A DNA stretch of 64,000 nucleotides from WLMZ01 sp963732585 (lineage in GTDB: Bacteria > Actinomycetota > Acidimicrobiia > Acidimicrobiales > Ilumatobacteraceae): contig CAVSZY010000003.1 of NCBI GenBank assembly GCA_963732585.1, positions 558,001 through 622,000 on the forward strand, written 5' to 3'. Within the stretch, counting starts at the first letter, position 1, and every line of letters begins with the position of its first letter. Positions 9,149 through 18,414 of the stretch are shown piece after piece. Below the pieces are notes generated by a model. It ran no database searches. It had not been told where the DNA came from and worked only from the letters and a program-made list of their open reading frames with translations. The translations under genes were made by a program, and so were the position numbers.

Positions 9149-11044
9149 TCACCGAACCGACTCGTCGAGCTCGGCCAGGACTGCGAGCATCTTTGGCGCC
9201 AGCCGTCGGGCGCTGAGCAATCCGAGGTCGGTTATCGCCGCTACCGCTTCAGCGGTTGCCGGTCGATGGGTGGCGACGGCGTGCAGGGCATGATCTGAGC
9301 ACACGAGCTGAACATCGACGCCAGCTGCGCGGGCCACCCGCTGACGCCAAGCCGTCAAGGCGACGACAGCAGCGTTGGGCACCACCGGTTCCAGCCGGAA
9401 GTCGAGATCAGGCGTGGCTGGCGGGAACTCGTCGGCAGAGTGAATCGCCGCGATGCACGGCGACAGCGTCGACGACTTACGATGTCGCTGGGCCGCCCAG
9501 GTAAAGCTCAGCTGATCGCGGGCCCGTGTCGCGGCGACGTACAGCAGGCGCACCTCCTCCGCCTTTTGGGCGACGGTCACCGCCGATGAGTGCGGAGCGA
9601 GACCAGTCTCAGCGCCGATGACGACGACGTTGGCCCATTCCCGACCCTTGGCGGCGTGAAAGGTGAGGAGCTCGACGGTGTCGTCATCGGCCTGATCGTG
9701 GAGGTTGTCGAATGGGTCGTGAAACTCGACCCAAGTGCGCAGCGAGGTGAAGGAATGTTGCTCCAGAAAGCGGTCAGCGGCCTCGGCGACGCGGGCGCGA
9801 ATCGACGACGCCTGCGGATCGGCGCCGACCTGCAAGACCCATTCTGCCAGCGCCTGATGGCCGCGTTGGGCGTAGGCCTCGCGGAATACCCGGTTGAGTT
9901 CCTTGCGGGGGTTTCTGTCGACGTTGTAGCGCGCCGGAATACCGCGTTGATGCAGCGGATCTCGTAAATCGGCGAGCTGCAAGGTGGTGCGAGCCAGCAC
10001 CACGCACGACCGCCAACGCGCCCCGGCGTTATAGGCCGCGGTGAGAATATGGGCAACCCCGGCCGCTTCGCCTGCATCATCGTCAAAGCCGACGATGTTC
10101 ACGGTGGCACCCTCGGCTCGGGCAGCGACGGAGTCATCGTCCTGCCTGGCGTCGCTGAGAATCCGCCGACCCGCCTCGATGATCTCGGGGGTACAGCGGT
10201 AGTTGGTGCGCAGGCGGTGGATGGTGATGCCGGGATAGAGCCGCTCGATCTCGGTCAGAATGGTCGGCTCGGCACCGTTGAACCCAAAGATCGACTGCCG
10301 CGGGTCGCCAACGAAACAGATGTCGGGCCGTTGATGACGGATGGCCTCGATGAAGGCGAATTGCAGGGGGTTGAGGTCCTGCGCCTCGTCGATGAACAGG
10401 TGCCGGTAGCGCCAGCGCACTGTGTCTGCCCAGCTGCGGTCGCTGTGCATGGCGGCGACACAATCGAGCAGGAGGTCGTCGAAGTCGCGCACACCGCGGG
10501 CGCGTTTGGCATTCTCGAACTCTGCGGCAAGGGCGACGAGCGTGCCCAACGGCACCACGTCGCGGCGCCCGGCCTGACGCCGAGCGGCGGCGGAGTTGGC
10601 GATCTGCACCTGACGGACGCGACACCAATCGAGCTCGTCGAGCACGGCGCGGGCTTCGGCGCGCGTGTTCTTGGCGCGGATGACCTCGTTCATCAGTTTG
10701 ATGCGGTCGTTGAGTACCACCGGTTGTGGCCGACCGAGGTCGATTGCCCGTTGACGTAGCAGGCGCAAGGCGATGGCGTGCAGCGTGCCGACTTCGATTC
10801 GGTCGCGCAGCCCGAGTCGACGAAGGCGCGAACGCAGCTCTGCGGCCGCCTGGGTGGTGAAGGTGACGGCAAGCACGTGTTGGGCGATGGCATCGCCGGT
10901 GGTGATCCGATGGCCGATTCGGCGCGTCAGCACGGCGGTCTTCCCCGATCCAGCGGCGGCAATGATCGCCAGCGGCGCATCGGTGCAGGTCACTGCGTGG
11001 CGTTGCTCGTCGCTCAGCCCGGCAAGCACGTCGTTGGAATCCAC
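9149..11044 (-). CDS. UvrD2-like superfamily 1 DNA helicase with C-terminal HRDC domain
   Basis: A 631-residue 3'-5' SF1 helicase. Visible motifs are Ia Walker A AAAGSGKTAVLTRRI, motif II FIDEAQDLNP, motif III VGDPRQSIFGFNG, motif IV LRTNYRCTPEI, motif V TFHAAKGREW and motif VI YVAATRARDQL. The last 70 residues (CSDHALHAVATHRP... to the end) look like an HRDC domain, the arrangement of mycobacterial UvrD2. Start: GTG at 11042-11044 is preferred because TATCGT lies 7 nt upstream on the minus strand; an in-frame ATG at 11063-11065 would add seven residues. It is divergent from the PH-domain gene, with the two promoters only some 30 nt apart. Confidence 0.88.
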   Translation of the reverse strand: MDSNDVLAGLSDEQRHAVTCTDAPLAIIAAAGSGKTAVLTRRIGHRITTGDAIAQHVLAVTFTTQAAAELRSRLRRLGLRDRIEVGTLHAIALRLLRQRAIDLGRPQPVVLNDRIKLMNEVIRAKNTRAEARAVLDELDWCRVRQVQIANSAAARRQAGRRDVVPLGTLVALAAEFENAKRARGVRDFDDLLLDCVAAMHSDRSWADTVRWRYRHLFIDEAQDLNPLQFAFIEAIRHQRPDICFVGDPRQSIFGFNGAEPTILTEIERLYPGITIHRLRTNYRCTPEIIEAGRRILSDARQDDDSVAARAEGATVNIVGFDDDAGEAAGVAHILTAAYNAGARWRSCVVLARTTLQLADLRDPLHQRGIPARYNVDRNPRKELNRVFREAYAQRGHQALAEWVLQVGADPQASSIRARVAEAADRFLEQHSFTSLRTWVEFHDPFDNLHDQADDDTVELLTFHAAKGREWANVVVIGAETGLAPHSSAVTVAQKAEEVRLLYVAATRARDQLSFTWAAQRHRKSSTLSPCIAAIHSADEFPPATPDLDFRLEPVVPNAAVVALTAWRQRVARAAGVDVQLVCSDHALHAVATHRPATAEAVAAITDLGLLSARRLAPKMLAVLAELDESVR

Positions 11045-11091
11045 AACGCACACGATACGCGGCATCGACGCAAGCCGTTAAGGTACAGCGC

Positions 11092-11715
11092 ATGCCATAT
11101 CCCAAGAAGCTGCTGAATCCCGACGAGCGCATAGCTCTCGACTTGCACCCTCACTGGTGGTATTTCGCCGAACCAGCTGCAGTGCTCGCAGCCTGGATCG
11201 GCGGTGGGATCGCCCTGATGGCCTTGATGGACAAAAGCGATACCCGGCGCATCCTCGGGTTCATCATCGTCGGCGCGATCGTGCTCTCGGCGTTATGGCT
11301 GGTCAAGCGCTATCTCGGGTGGATGACGACCAATTTCGTGGTCACCAGCGACCGGCTGATTTTCCGCCAGGGTGTGCTCGCCAAGAGCGGCATCGAGATA
11401 CCGCTCGAGCGGGTCAATAACGTCAACTTCTCGCAAAGCGTCTTCGAGCGCCTGATCGGTGCCGGCGACTTGTTGATCGAATCCGGCGGTGAAGAAGGCC
11501 AACAAGAGTTCACCGATATTCGCAAGCCACACAGTGTCCAGAATCTGATCATCACCCAGGCGGAGGCCAAGATCCGCTCGCGCACGGCCGGGGTCAGCGC
11601 GCCTGCGCCGACCGATGTGGCCAGCCAGTTGGAAAAGCTCGAAGGCATGCTGCAACGCGGCTCGTTGACCCAGGAAGAGTTCGAGGCGCAAAAAGCCAAG
11701 CTGCTCGGCGGCTGA
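11092..11715 (+). CDS. Bacterial PH-domain (DUF304/bPH2) membrane protein with SHOCT tail
   Basis: A 207-residue protein with two membrane helices near residues 25-65, then a bacterial pleckstrin-like domain (YLGWMTTNFVVTSDRLIFRQG, IPLERVNNVNFSQS, GAGDLLIESGGE), and a C-terminal SHOCT motif (LEKLEGMLQRGSLTQEEFEA) that usually mediates oligomerisation or membrane attachment. The family acts at the cytoplasmic membrane but has no defined activity. The ATG follows TAAGGT by 7 nt (leaderless pattern). No operon partner. Confidence 0.85.
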   Translation: MPYPKKLLNPDERIALDLHPHWWYFAEPAAVLAAWIGGGIALMALMDKSDTRRILGFIIVGAIVLSALWLVKRYLGWMTTNFVVTSDRLIFRQGVLAKSGIEIPLERVNNVNFSQSVFERLIGAGDLLIESGGEEGQQEFTDIRKPHSVQNLIITQAEAKIRSRTAGVSAPAPTDVASQLEKLEGMLQRGSLTQEEFEAQKAKLLGG

Positions 11716-11738
11716 GCGTCGTGCGGTACAACCAGCCG

Positions 11739-12101
11739 TCAGGCGAAGTCGACGAACGCGCCCGTCGCATCGCGCATGGCGCCGCGCTCGCCGACGATGG
11801 CCTCGAGCGCGATGGTGCCGTAGACGTGGGGAAACAACTGCTCGAATCGCTCGTCGGTCGGTGATGGGTGGGCCGGGGGCTCCCAGATGCACGGGCAGTC
11901 AAGGCGTTCGGTGTCGACCTCGAGGGCCACAAATTCCTCGGGGTTGTCGGCGTAAAACGTGTTGGCGACGCGCAGCAGTGTGGCGGCGTCGTCGGTGCAG
12001 TGCAGGAAGCCAACCTCGTGCAGGGAAGGGTTGCTGACGACCCCGTCGTTGTGGCATCGCGACCACGAACTGCGCGTCAGCAGGTGCAGAACGATGGCCA
12101 T
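11739..12101 (-). CDS. DUF952-family protein
   Basis: A 120-residue cytoplasmic protein. The pattern AIVLHLLTRSSWSRC, SLHEVGFLHCTDD, FYADNPEEFVALEVD and QLFPHVYGTIALEAIV is that of DUF952, a small family structurally related to ADP-ribosylating-toxin-like folds but without a confirmed reaction. The start ATG overlaps the stop of the upstream oxidoreductase gene by one base (TGATG), so the two are translationally coupled and form one operon. Function unknown. Confidence 0.75.
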   Translation of the reverse strand: MAIVLHLLTRSSWSRCHNDGVVSNPSLHEVGFLHCTDDAATLLRVANTFYADNPEEFVALEVDTERLDCPCIWEPPAHPSPTDERFEQLFPHVYGTIALEAIVGERGAMRDATGAFVDFA

Positions 12102-13021
12102 CAGCGGGTCGTCGATCCGAGCGGCGTCAATCCGAGTGTCGTCGCCAATCGCTCCAGGGCATCGAGATCGAACGGGGCCCGCAAAGCGATGTTGACCTGG
12201 TCGGCACCGGCTTCGACATACTGCCCGATGCGATCGATGACCTCGTCGTCGCTGCCGGTCAAACATCCCGGCCCGACCGTCTCAGCGATCTTTCCGAACT
12301 GCGCCGAGAGGCTCTCATCGGTCCAGGCCAGCCCGACGTTGACCGCGCAACGAATGGCTGCCAAGTCACGCCCGAGATCATCGCAATGGGCGCTCAACAC
12401 GGCTCGTTTGCGGGCGAATTCTGCTGGAGAGACGAACGGGACATTCCAGCCGTCGGCGTAGCGAGCGGCAATGCGCAGGGTGCGCTTCTCGCCGCCGCCA
12501 CCGATCCAGATCGGGAGATGGGCTTGCACCGGGCGCGGATCGTTGGCGGCATCGTCACAGCTGAAATACGTGCCCTGAAAGCTGGTCCGTTCGCCGTGAA
12601 GTAGACCCTTGACGATCTGGATCCCCTCTTCCAATTGGTCGAGTCGTGTGCCATCGGAAGGAAAGTCGATGCCGTAGGCCTGATACTCGACCTTGGCCCA
12701 GCCGGCACCGAGGCCAAAGGCGGCGCGCCCGTTGGAGAGCTGGTCGATCGTGGTCACCGCCTTGGCCAACACCGCCGGGTGGCGATAGCCGATGGAATAG
12801 ACCAGCGAACCCACGCTCACTCGGGCGGTCTCCAGCGCCAGTGCAGCGTGCATGGCGACGGCTTCCAGACATTCGCTGTCGTCGGGCCTGCCTGTAGCGC
12901 CGTAGAAGTGGTCCCAGATGGAGATCCAGTCGAAGCCGAGGTCCTCGATGCGGCGCCAGGAGTGTCGGAGATCGCCGACGCTGATGTTCTGCAGGCCGGT
13001 ATGCACGCCAAAGACTGTCAT
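12101..13021 (-). CDS. LLM-class F420-dependent oxidoreductase
   Basis: A 306-residue TIM-barrel oxidoreductase of the luciferase-like monooxygenase superfamily. Typical strands are visible: FGVHTGLQNI, WISIWDHFYG (His at the cofactor pocket), VSVGSLVYSIGYRHPAVLAKAV, RAAFGLGAGWAKVEYQAYG and LPIWIGGGGEKRTLR. In actinobacteria most such proteins use coenzyme F420; substrate cannot be read from sequence. ATG 13021 is preceded at 6 nt by TAGTTT (leaderless pattern). First gene of the operon with the DUF952 gene; divergent from the CoA-transferase gene. Confidence 0.88.
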   Translation of the reverse strand: MTVFGVHTGLQNISVGDLRHSWRRIEDLGFDWISIWDHFYGATGRPDDSECLEAVAMHAALALETARVSVGSLVYSIGYRHPAVLAKAVTTIDQLSNGRAAFGLGAGWAKVEYQAYGIDFPSDGTRLDQLEEGIQIVKGLLHGERTSFQGTYFSCDDAANDPRPVQAHLPIWIGGGGEKRTLRIAARYADGWNVPFVSPAEFARKRAVLSAHCDDLGRDLAAIRCAVNVGLAWTDESLSAQFGKIAETVGPGCLTGSDDEVIDRIGQYVEAGADQVNIALRAPFDLDALERLATTLGLTPLGSTTR

Positions 13022-13101
13022 CAGCGCAAACTAGCGCCACTTTGACCCTGGGGACCGAGGTGGGCGAAACTAGTCGGCCCACGCAGCTACAGGAGACGAT
13101 C

Positions 13102-14244
13102 ATGCCAGGACCATTGAGCGGGTATCGGATCATCGAGTTCGCCGGTATCGGTCCAGCGCCGTTCGCCGGCATGATGTTCAGCGACATGGGCGCCGACGTC
13201 ATCCGTATCGATCGAGCCCACGGCACGGCGGCCAACGGCGCCGGGCATCCCGTCGTGGCTCGTGGTCGGCGCAGCATCGTGGTCGATCTCAAATGCCCCG
13301 AGGGAATCGAGACTGTCCTGCGCCTCGTTGCGTCCGCTGACGCGCTGATCGAAGGCTTTCGCCCCGGGGTGATGGAGCGGTTGGGGCTCGGGCCTGACGT
13401 CTGTACGCAACGCAACGAGCGTCTCGTCTTCGGTCGCATGACCGGCTGGGGTCAGCGCGGCCCGTACGCCAAGACCGCTGGTCACGACATCAATTACATC
13501 GCCCTCGCCGGCGCCTTGGCCCACTTCGGGCGCGCCGGTGAAGTACCTGTGCCGCCGATCAACCTCGTCGGCGATTTTGGCGGTGGAGGCATGCTGCTGG
13601 CGTTCGGTGTGGTCTGCGCGCTGCTGGAGGCACAACGCAGCGGTCACGGCCAAGTGGTCGATGCCGCGATGGTCGACGGTACGGCGTTGCTGATGACGAT
13701 GTGCTGGGGGATGTCCGCCCAAGGGACGTTCGATCAGAACGCTCCCGGCACCAACTTGTTAGATACCGGCGCACCGTTCTACGACGTCTATCGCTGCGCC
13801 GACGGCAAGTTCGTCACCTTTGGATCGGTCGAGGGGCAGTTCTACGCCGAGTTCCTGCAGCGCGTCGGCCTCAGCGACGATGCCGACTTCGCCAGCCAAT
13901 ACGACCGCACGACCTGGCCGCAACGTAAGCAACGGCTCACCGCACTCTTCGCCAGCAAGAGCCAGCGCGAATGGTGCGACCTGTTGGAGTACACGGATGT
14001 CTGCTTCGCCCCGGTGTTGACCATGGACGAGGCCAGCGCACACCCGCACAATGTCGAACGGGGCACGTTTGTCGAATTTGATGGGGTGATGCAGCCAACG
14101 CCCGCGCCTCGGATGAGTCGTACGCCGGGTGCGCTGGCGATTCCACCGGCCAATGGCGGCGACCACAGCCGCGAGGTATTGGCCGAACTTGGGCTGACCG
14201 ATGTGGAGATCGACGCATTGTTTGCATCGGGAGCGGTTAAATAG
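13102..14244 (+). CDS. CaiB/BaiF-family (class III) CoA transferase, alpha-methylacyl-CoA racemase-like
   Basis: A 380-residue type III CoA transferase. The N-terminal GYRIIEFAGIGPAPFAGM, then MGADVIRIDR, RSIVVDLKCPEG, ALIEGFRPGVMERLGLG and the Asp-bearing TAGHDINYIALAGAL are characteristic; the subgroup with PAPFAGM is closest to alpha-methylacyl-CoA racemases. It would act on acyl-CoA thioesters in the cytoplasm, for example in branched-chain fatty acid or sterol side-chain breakdown. Start ATG 13102 has AGGAG at 13091-13095; an earlier in-frame start at 13042 is unsupported. The downstream deacetylase gene begins 4 nt after the stop. Confidence 0.9.
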   Translation: MPGPLSGYRIIEFAGIGPAPFAGMMFSDMGADVIRIDRAHGTAANGAGHPVVARGRRSIVVDLKCPEGIETVLRLVASADALIEGFRPGVMERLGLGPDVCTQRNERLVFGRMTGWGQRGPYAKTAGHDINYIALAGALAHFGRAGEVPVPPINLVGDFGGGGMLLAFGVVCALLEAQRSGHGQVVDAAMVDGTALLMTMCWGMSAQGTFDQNAPGTNLLDTGAPFYDVYRCADGKFVTFGSVEGQFYAEFLQRVGLSDDADFASQYDRTTWPQRKQRLTALFASKSQREWCDLLEYTDVCFAPVLTMDEASAHPHNVERGTFVEFDGVMQPTPAPRMSRTPGALAIPPANGGDHSREVLAELGLTDVEIDALFASGAVK

Positions 14245-14248
14245 CTGG

Positions 14249-15049
14249 ATGGCGACCCTTGTCTGCTTTCATGCCCACCCCGACGACGAAGCGATCTCCA
14301 CCGGTGGGGTGATCGCCAAGGCGGCTCACGATGGCCACCGTGTCGTCCTCGTGCTGGCCACCAGCGGCGAGCACGGCGAGGTTCCCGCAGATCTCGTCGC
14401 CGGGGAGACCCTCGCCGATCGCCGCCGTCGAGAGACGGCCGCCTCGGCGGCGGTGCTCGGCGTTCATCGCCTCGAGTTTCTGGGTTATCACGACAGCGGG
14501 ATGACCGGCTGGAGCCAGAACGACGACCCGGCGGCATTCGTCCAGGCGCCGCTCGATGAGGCCGCCAACCGGCTGGCACAGATCTTGCTCGATGAGCAGG
14601 CCGATCTGCTCACGGTCTATGACTGGCACGGCAACTACGGCCATCCCGATCACGTGCAGGTGCACCGTGTCGGCCACCGCGCCGCAGAACTCGCTGGCAC
14701 ACGGCGCGTCTTTGAGGCAACGATGAACCGTGATCACATGATCCGTATGATGGCCTTGGCCAAAGAGATGGGCATGTCGATCGACGGAGAAGACGACTTC
14801 GATCCCTCTGCTCCGATGGACGATGGCAACCCGTTCGGAATGGGCGAAGAGGAATTGACCCACGCCGTCGACGTCTCGGCGTTCATCGAACGCAAACGCG
14901 AGAGCATTCGCTGTCACCGCAGTCAGATCACCGACGCGGGGTTCTTCTCGCAGATGCCCGACGAGGCCTTTCTGGCCTCATTCGGCACGGAATGGTTCAT
15001 CGAGCGCGGTGCTCAGCCGGGGATCAAGGCATCGTCGCTGTTCGACTGA
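14249..15049 (+). CDS. LmbE/PIG-L family deacetylase (MshB/Mca-like)
   Basis: A 266-residue zinc hydrolase. The metal-binding motif AHPDDE is at residues 8-13 and the second His in HPDHVQVH near 135. The family removes acyl groups from sugar amines or thiol conjugates; MshB and Mca act in mycothiol synthesis and detoxification, and this gene could be either or a general LmbE protein. The four-nucleotide gap to the CoA-transferase gene suggests co-transcription. Residues 170-215 hold an acidic insertion (DGEDDFDPSAPMDDG), a feature seen in actinobacterial members. Confidence 0.82.
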   Translation: MATLVCFHAHPDDEAISTGGVIAKAAHDGHRVVLVLATSGEHGEVPADLVAGETLADRRRRETAASAAVLGVHRLEFLGYHDSGMTGWSQNDDPAAFVQAPLDEAANRLAQILLDEQADLLTVYDWHGNYGHPDHVQVHRVGHRAAELAGTRRVFEATMNRDHMIRMMALAKEMGMSIDGEDDFDPSAPMDDGNPFGMGEEELTHAVDVSAFIERKRESIRCHRSQITDAGFFSQMPDEAFLASFGTEWFIERGAQPGIKASSLFD

Positions 15050-15107
15050 GACACATCCCACAAACGGGTGACACGACAACGAGACGCTGTACCGGCACAC
15101 TGGGTGC

Positions 15108-15845
15108 ATGAATTTGTACTCACGGGCGCATTATCGGGTGCCCCTTGCTGTCGTTTCCCTGATCCTCGTCGCCTGCAGCGCTGACGAGCCGGCATCGACA
15201 CCATCGACAACTGCAACCACGACAACCGCTCCGCCAGCGACCGCGGCGCCGACAACGACTGGCGCGCCGACGACCACTGCGGCACCGACGACCACTGCGG
15301 CGCCGACAACCACTGCTGTGCCGACAACCACGGTGGCACCGACGACCACGCAGGCCGCGGGCGCCGCGCTGACACTGCGAGATGACGGCATCGGCAACGC
15401 CCGTTTTGGTGCTGTCGCCGAAGACGTCATCGACTACATCAACGTCACTCTCGGCCCTGCCACGCAAGACAGCGGCTGGGTCGATGCCGCTGAGCATCTT
15501 TGCCCGGGAAGCCATGTGCGCACGGTCGGGTGGGGCGATCTGTTCCTCGTCTTCGGTGACGAGAGCGCCGTGACCACTGGTTCCGACCACTTCTTTGCCT
15601 GGGCCTTTGGCCCACCCGCCGGGGCGACGTTGGCGCCAGCGGGCTTGGCCACGGCGGAGGGCATCAGCGTTGGATCGACGGTCAGCGAGGTGCAGGCCGC
15701 ATATCCGGCGAGCACGCTGTTCGCCGGTGACGAGGTGGTCGATTCCACAATCACGGTCACCGCCCAACTGATGGGTTTCGTCAGCTCTGCGGCTGCGGAT
15801 GGCGAGGTCATCGCCCTGCTCGGCGGCCAGGGCTGCGGCGACTGA
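15108..15845 (+). CDS. Thr/Pro-repeat lipoprotein of unknown function
   Basis: A 245-residue exported protein. Residues 1-23 form a signal peptide ending LILVAC, so Cys23 should be lipidated. Residues about 28-85 are a Thr/Pro/Ala spacer made of APTTT units, which would hold the C-terminal domain away from the membrane through the wall and may be O-glycosylated. The C-terminal domain (from LTLRDDGIGNARFG) has two Cys (EHLCPG and GQGCGD) that could form a disulfide; this domain type, with a GxxxFG start and a GSTVSEVQAAYP segment, is common in actinobacterial lipoproteins but has no known reaction. Confidence 0.8.
   Translation: MNLYSRAHYRVPLAVVSLILVACSADEPASTPSTTATTTTAPPATAAPTTTGAPTTTAAPTTTAAPTTTAVPTTTVAPTTTQAAGAALTLRDDGIGNARFGAVAEDVIDYINVTLGPATQDSGWVDAAEHLCPGSHVRTVGWGDLFLVFGDESAVTTGSDHFFAWAFGPPAGATLAPAGLATAEGISVGSTVSEVQAAYPASTLFAGDEVVDSTITVTAQLMGFVSSAAADGEVIALLGGQGCGD
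15246..15353 (+). repeat. Six tandem 18-bp repeats inside the lipoprotein gene
   Basis: Six in-frame copies of an 18-base unit close to GCGCCGACGACCACTGCG encode APTTT-X units in the Thr/Pro spacer. Copy number can change by slippage without a frameshift. Confidence 0.9.
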
Positions 15846-15939
15846 GACTCGGTCCCATCGACAACGTGCCCGCTACAATCGGTGTGCCCGCGCACCCGAT
15901 TGCGGTGTCGCATTCGTCGCCAGAAAGTGTGTTCACACC

Positions 15940-16308
15940 GTGATTGGACTATTGCTGCGAGACCTCCATGCCAGCTGGGCGTGGTTCGTCGTGATCGGCA
16001 ACGGGCTCGCTGGCCTGTGGGCCCTCGCTGCCCACCGCTCGACGAACCTGCGCAGCAGGGCGTTGTGGTGGTTCACCGGCCTGGTCGAGGTGGCCATCTT
16101 TGTGCAGGTCGCGCTCGGGGTTGCGCTGGTCAACAAGTACAAGTACACCTTTCCGCAGTTTCATGCCTTCTACGGCTTTGTGGCGATCATCGCCGTGGCC
16201 ATCATCTACAGCTACCGCCCGCAGCTCAAGGGCAAGGTCTACCTGTTGTACGGCGGTGGCGGCCTGTTTCTGATGGGCCTCGGCATCCGAGCGATGCTCA
16301 AGGGCTGA
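15940..16308 (+). CDS. Small multi-pass membrane protein of unknown function
   Basis: About 122 residues with four hydrophobic segments: ASWAWFVVIGNGLAGLWAL, then WWFTGLVEVAIFVQVALGVAL, FYGFVAIIAVAIIYSY and LLYGGGGLFLMGLGI. A conserved-looking charged loop (HRSTNLRSR) follows the first helix. I did not recognise the family. The GTG at 15940 is the closest in-frame start to the first helix. A good -10 (TACAAT, 15874-15879) lies about 60 nt upstream, so unlike many genes here this one would have a leader. Convergent with pckG. Confidence 0.65.
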   Translation: MIGLLLRDLHASWAWFVVIGNGLAGLWALAAHRSTNLRSRALWWFTGLVEVAIFVQVALGVALVNKYKYTFPQFHAFYGFVAIIAVAIIYSYRPQLKGKVYLLYGGGGLFLMGLGIRAMLKG

Positions 16309-16327
16309 GCATCGCCCGGCCTTGGTT

Positions 16328-18118
16328 CTAGCTCAGCGCAGTTTCGAGTTCGACGAGCGAGGCCGACAACTGAGCTGGCAAGGCAGCCCCAAATTGGGCG
16401 TAGTGCTCTTTGATCTGAGGTAACGCACTGACCCAACCATCGCGGTCGACGCTGAGCAAAGTCGCCAGATCGCCCGCATCGACGTCGAGCCCGCTGACGT
16501 CGAGATCGCCGGGTGAGGGGAGGTCGCCGATCGCCGTGCGCGTGGCAGCGGCCGTGCCATTGACCCGCTCGAACACCCACTTCAGCACCCGGCTGTTCTC
16601 GCCGTACCCAGGCCACAAAAACCTGCCCGACTCGTCGCGACGGAACCAGTTGACGAAGAAGATCTTGGGCAGTTTTTCGGCGGTGGTCGCCGAGCCGATC
16701 TTCAGCCAGTGGTTGAAGTACTGGCCCATGTTGTAGCCGCAGAAGGGGAGCATGGCCATCGGGTCGAACCGCAGCTTGCCAACCGCTCCCTGTTGTGCGG
16801 CCGTCGTCTCGCTGGCCATGATCGAGCCGAGGAACACGCCGTGCTCCCAATCGAAGGCCTGCGTGACCAGCGGCACCGTGGTCCGCCGACGGCCACCGAA
16901 GAGGATCGCCGAGATCGGTACACCGGCCGGATCTTCCCATTCCGGGGCGATGCACGGGCACTGCGCTGCAGGAGCGGTGAAGCGGGCGTTGGGATGCGCC
17001 GCCGGGCTCTCGGCGGCTGGCGTCCAGGCATCGCCACGCCAATCGATGGCCGATTCCGGCAAGTCGTCGCTCATACCCTCCCACCACACATCGCCGTCCG
17101 GAGTCAGCGCAGTGTTGGTGAAGATGCTGTTGCCCCACAGCGTGTCCATCGCGTTGGCGTTGGTGTCATAGCCGGTGCCGGGGGCAACCCCGAAGAAGCC
17201 CGCTTCAGGGTTGATCGCCCGCAGTTGGCCGTCGTCGCCGAACTTCATCCAGCAGATGTCGTCACCGATCGTCTCCGCCTTCCAGCCTGGAATCGTCGGG
17301 ACCAGCATCGCCAGGTTGGTCTTGCCGCACGCCGAGGGGAATGCAGCAGCGATATAGCGCGACTCGCCAGTCGGATTTGTGAGCTTGAGGATCAGCATGT
17401 GCTCGGCCATCCAGCCGGCGTCGCGGGCCATCACCGAGGCGATGCGCAGCGCAAAACACTTCTTACCGAGAAGCGCGTTGCCGCCGTACCCGGACCCGAA
17501 CGACCAGATGTCACGCGTCTCGGGAAAATGAACGATGTACTTGTTGTCAGGATTGCACGGCCAAGCAACGTCGGCTTCGCCCGCCTCGAGCGGGGCCCCG
17601 ATGGAATGCACACAGGGCACCCATTCGCCATCGGTGAGTACGTCGAGGGCACCTTGACCCATGCGGGTCATGATGCGCATATTGGTGGCGACATACGCCG
17701 AGTCGGTGAGCTGCACGCCGATGTGGGCGATCGGCGAACCGAGCGGGCCCATCGAAAACGGCACGACGTACATCGTGCGGCCCTTCATCGCCCCGCTGTA
17801 GAGGGCGATCATCTCGGCACGCATCTCCGCTGGGTCGCGCCAGTTGTTGTTTGGGCCCGCCTCATCGGCGGTGGCCGAACAAATGAAGGTGCGGTCCTCG
17901 ACACGGGCGACATCGCCCGGATCGCTGTGTGCCCAGTAGCTATTGGGCCGCTTGGCCTCATCGAGCCTGGTGAACGTGCCGGCCTCGACAAGCGCCTGAC
18001 ACAATGATTCATATTCCTCGGCGCTGCCGTCGCACCAGTGGATGGCGTCTGGTCGCAGGATCTGGGCCCACTCTTCGACCCAATTCAAGAGTCGTTGATT
18101 GGAAGTTGTGCCGCTCAC
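16328..18118 (-). CDS. pckG: Phosphoenolpyruvate carboxykinase (GTP)
   Basis: A 596-residue gluconeogenic enzyme converting oxaloacetate and GTP to PEP, GDP and CO2. The GTP-class signature FPSACGKTNLAMLVP with the reactive Cys is present, plus the phosphate-loop and metal-binding segments (SFGSGYGGNALLGKKC, GDDICWMKFG, NWFRRDE near the C terminus). Length matches the family. The GTG start has AGGAGA seven nucleotides upstream, so this gene uses a normal leader. It stands alone on the minus strand. Confidence 0.97.
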   Translation of the reverse strand: MSGTTSNQRLLNWVEEWAQILRPDAIHWCDGSAEEYESLCQALVEAGTFTRLDEAKRPNSYWAHSDPGDVARVEDRTFICSATADEAGPNNNWRDPAEMRAEMIALYSGAMKGRTMYVVPFSMGPLGSPIAHIGVQLTDSAYVATNMRIMTRMGQGALDVLTDGEWVPCVHSIGAPLEAGEADVAWPCNPDNKYIVHFPETRDIWSFGSGYGGNALLGKKCFALRIASVMARDAGWMAEHMLILKLTNPTGESRYIAAAFPSACGKTNLAMLVPTIPGWKAETIGDDICWMKFGDDGQLRAINPEAGFFGVAPGTGYDTNANAMDTLWGNSIFTNTALTPDGDVWWEGMSDDLPESAIDWRGDAWTPAAESPAAHPNARFTAPAAQCPCIAPEWEDPAGVPISAILFGGRRRTTVPLVTQAFDWEHGVFLGSIMASETTAAQQGAVGKLRFDPMAMLPFCGYNMGQYFNHWLKIGSATTAEKLPKIFFVNWFRRDESGRFLWPGYGENSRVLKWVFERVNGTAAATRTAIGDLPSPGDLDVSGLDVDAGDLATLLSVDRDGWVSALPQIKEHYAQFGAALPAQLSASLVELETALS

Positions 18119-18175
18119 GGTGTCTCCTTGGTGGCGCGCCGTTGCGCCGATGGTGAAGGAAAACGAACCGGTCGG

Positions 18176-18400
18176 CTAGTGCTGACCGGGGGTACCCATA
18201 TCTATTTCACTGCCGAGACGAATCTGAGTCGCCCGCCCGTCTTGAGCTAGTGAAAAGACAACGCGCTGCCCCGGACGGAGCATGCGAAAAATTGACCCCT
18301 CGAGGGCGCCTGCGGCGAGGTCGTAGTCTTTGAGATCGACATCGCACATCACGATGCCATCGCCATTACTGGGATCGTACGACTTGATGATTCCCTGCAT
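18176..18400 (-). CDS. Small cold-shock-domain-like protein
   Basis: A 74-residue protein starting MQGIIKSYDPSNGDGIVMCD, close in pattern to the first RNA-binding strands of cold-shock domains (the usual G-x-GFGFI is here GDGIVMCD), ending with GQRVVFSLAQDGRATQIRLG, the typical last strand region. It lacks most aromatic residues of the RNP motifs, so single-stranded nucleic acid binding is possible but weakened. It follows rpmB by 14 nt on the same strand and is probably co-transcribed with it. Confidence 0.7.
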   Translation of the reverse strand: MQGIIKSYDPSNGDGIVMCDVDLKDYDLAAGALEGSIFRMLRPGQRVVFSLAQDGRATQIRLGSEIDMGTPGQH

Positions 18401-18414
18401 GACGCTGTGGTCTC

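Noticed and set aside
15246..15353. Regular repeats that could suggest a CRISPR array
   Set aside because: The units are directly adjacent without spacers and encode an in-frame Thr/Pro spacer.
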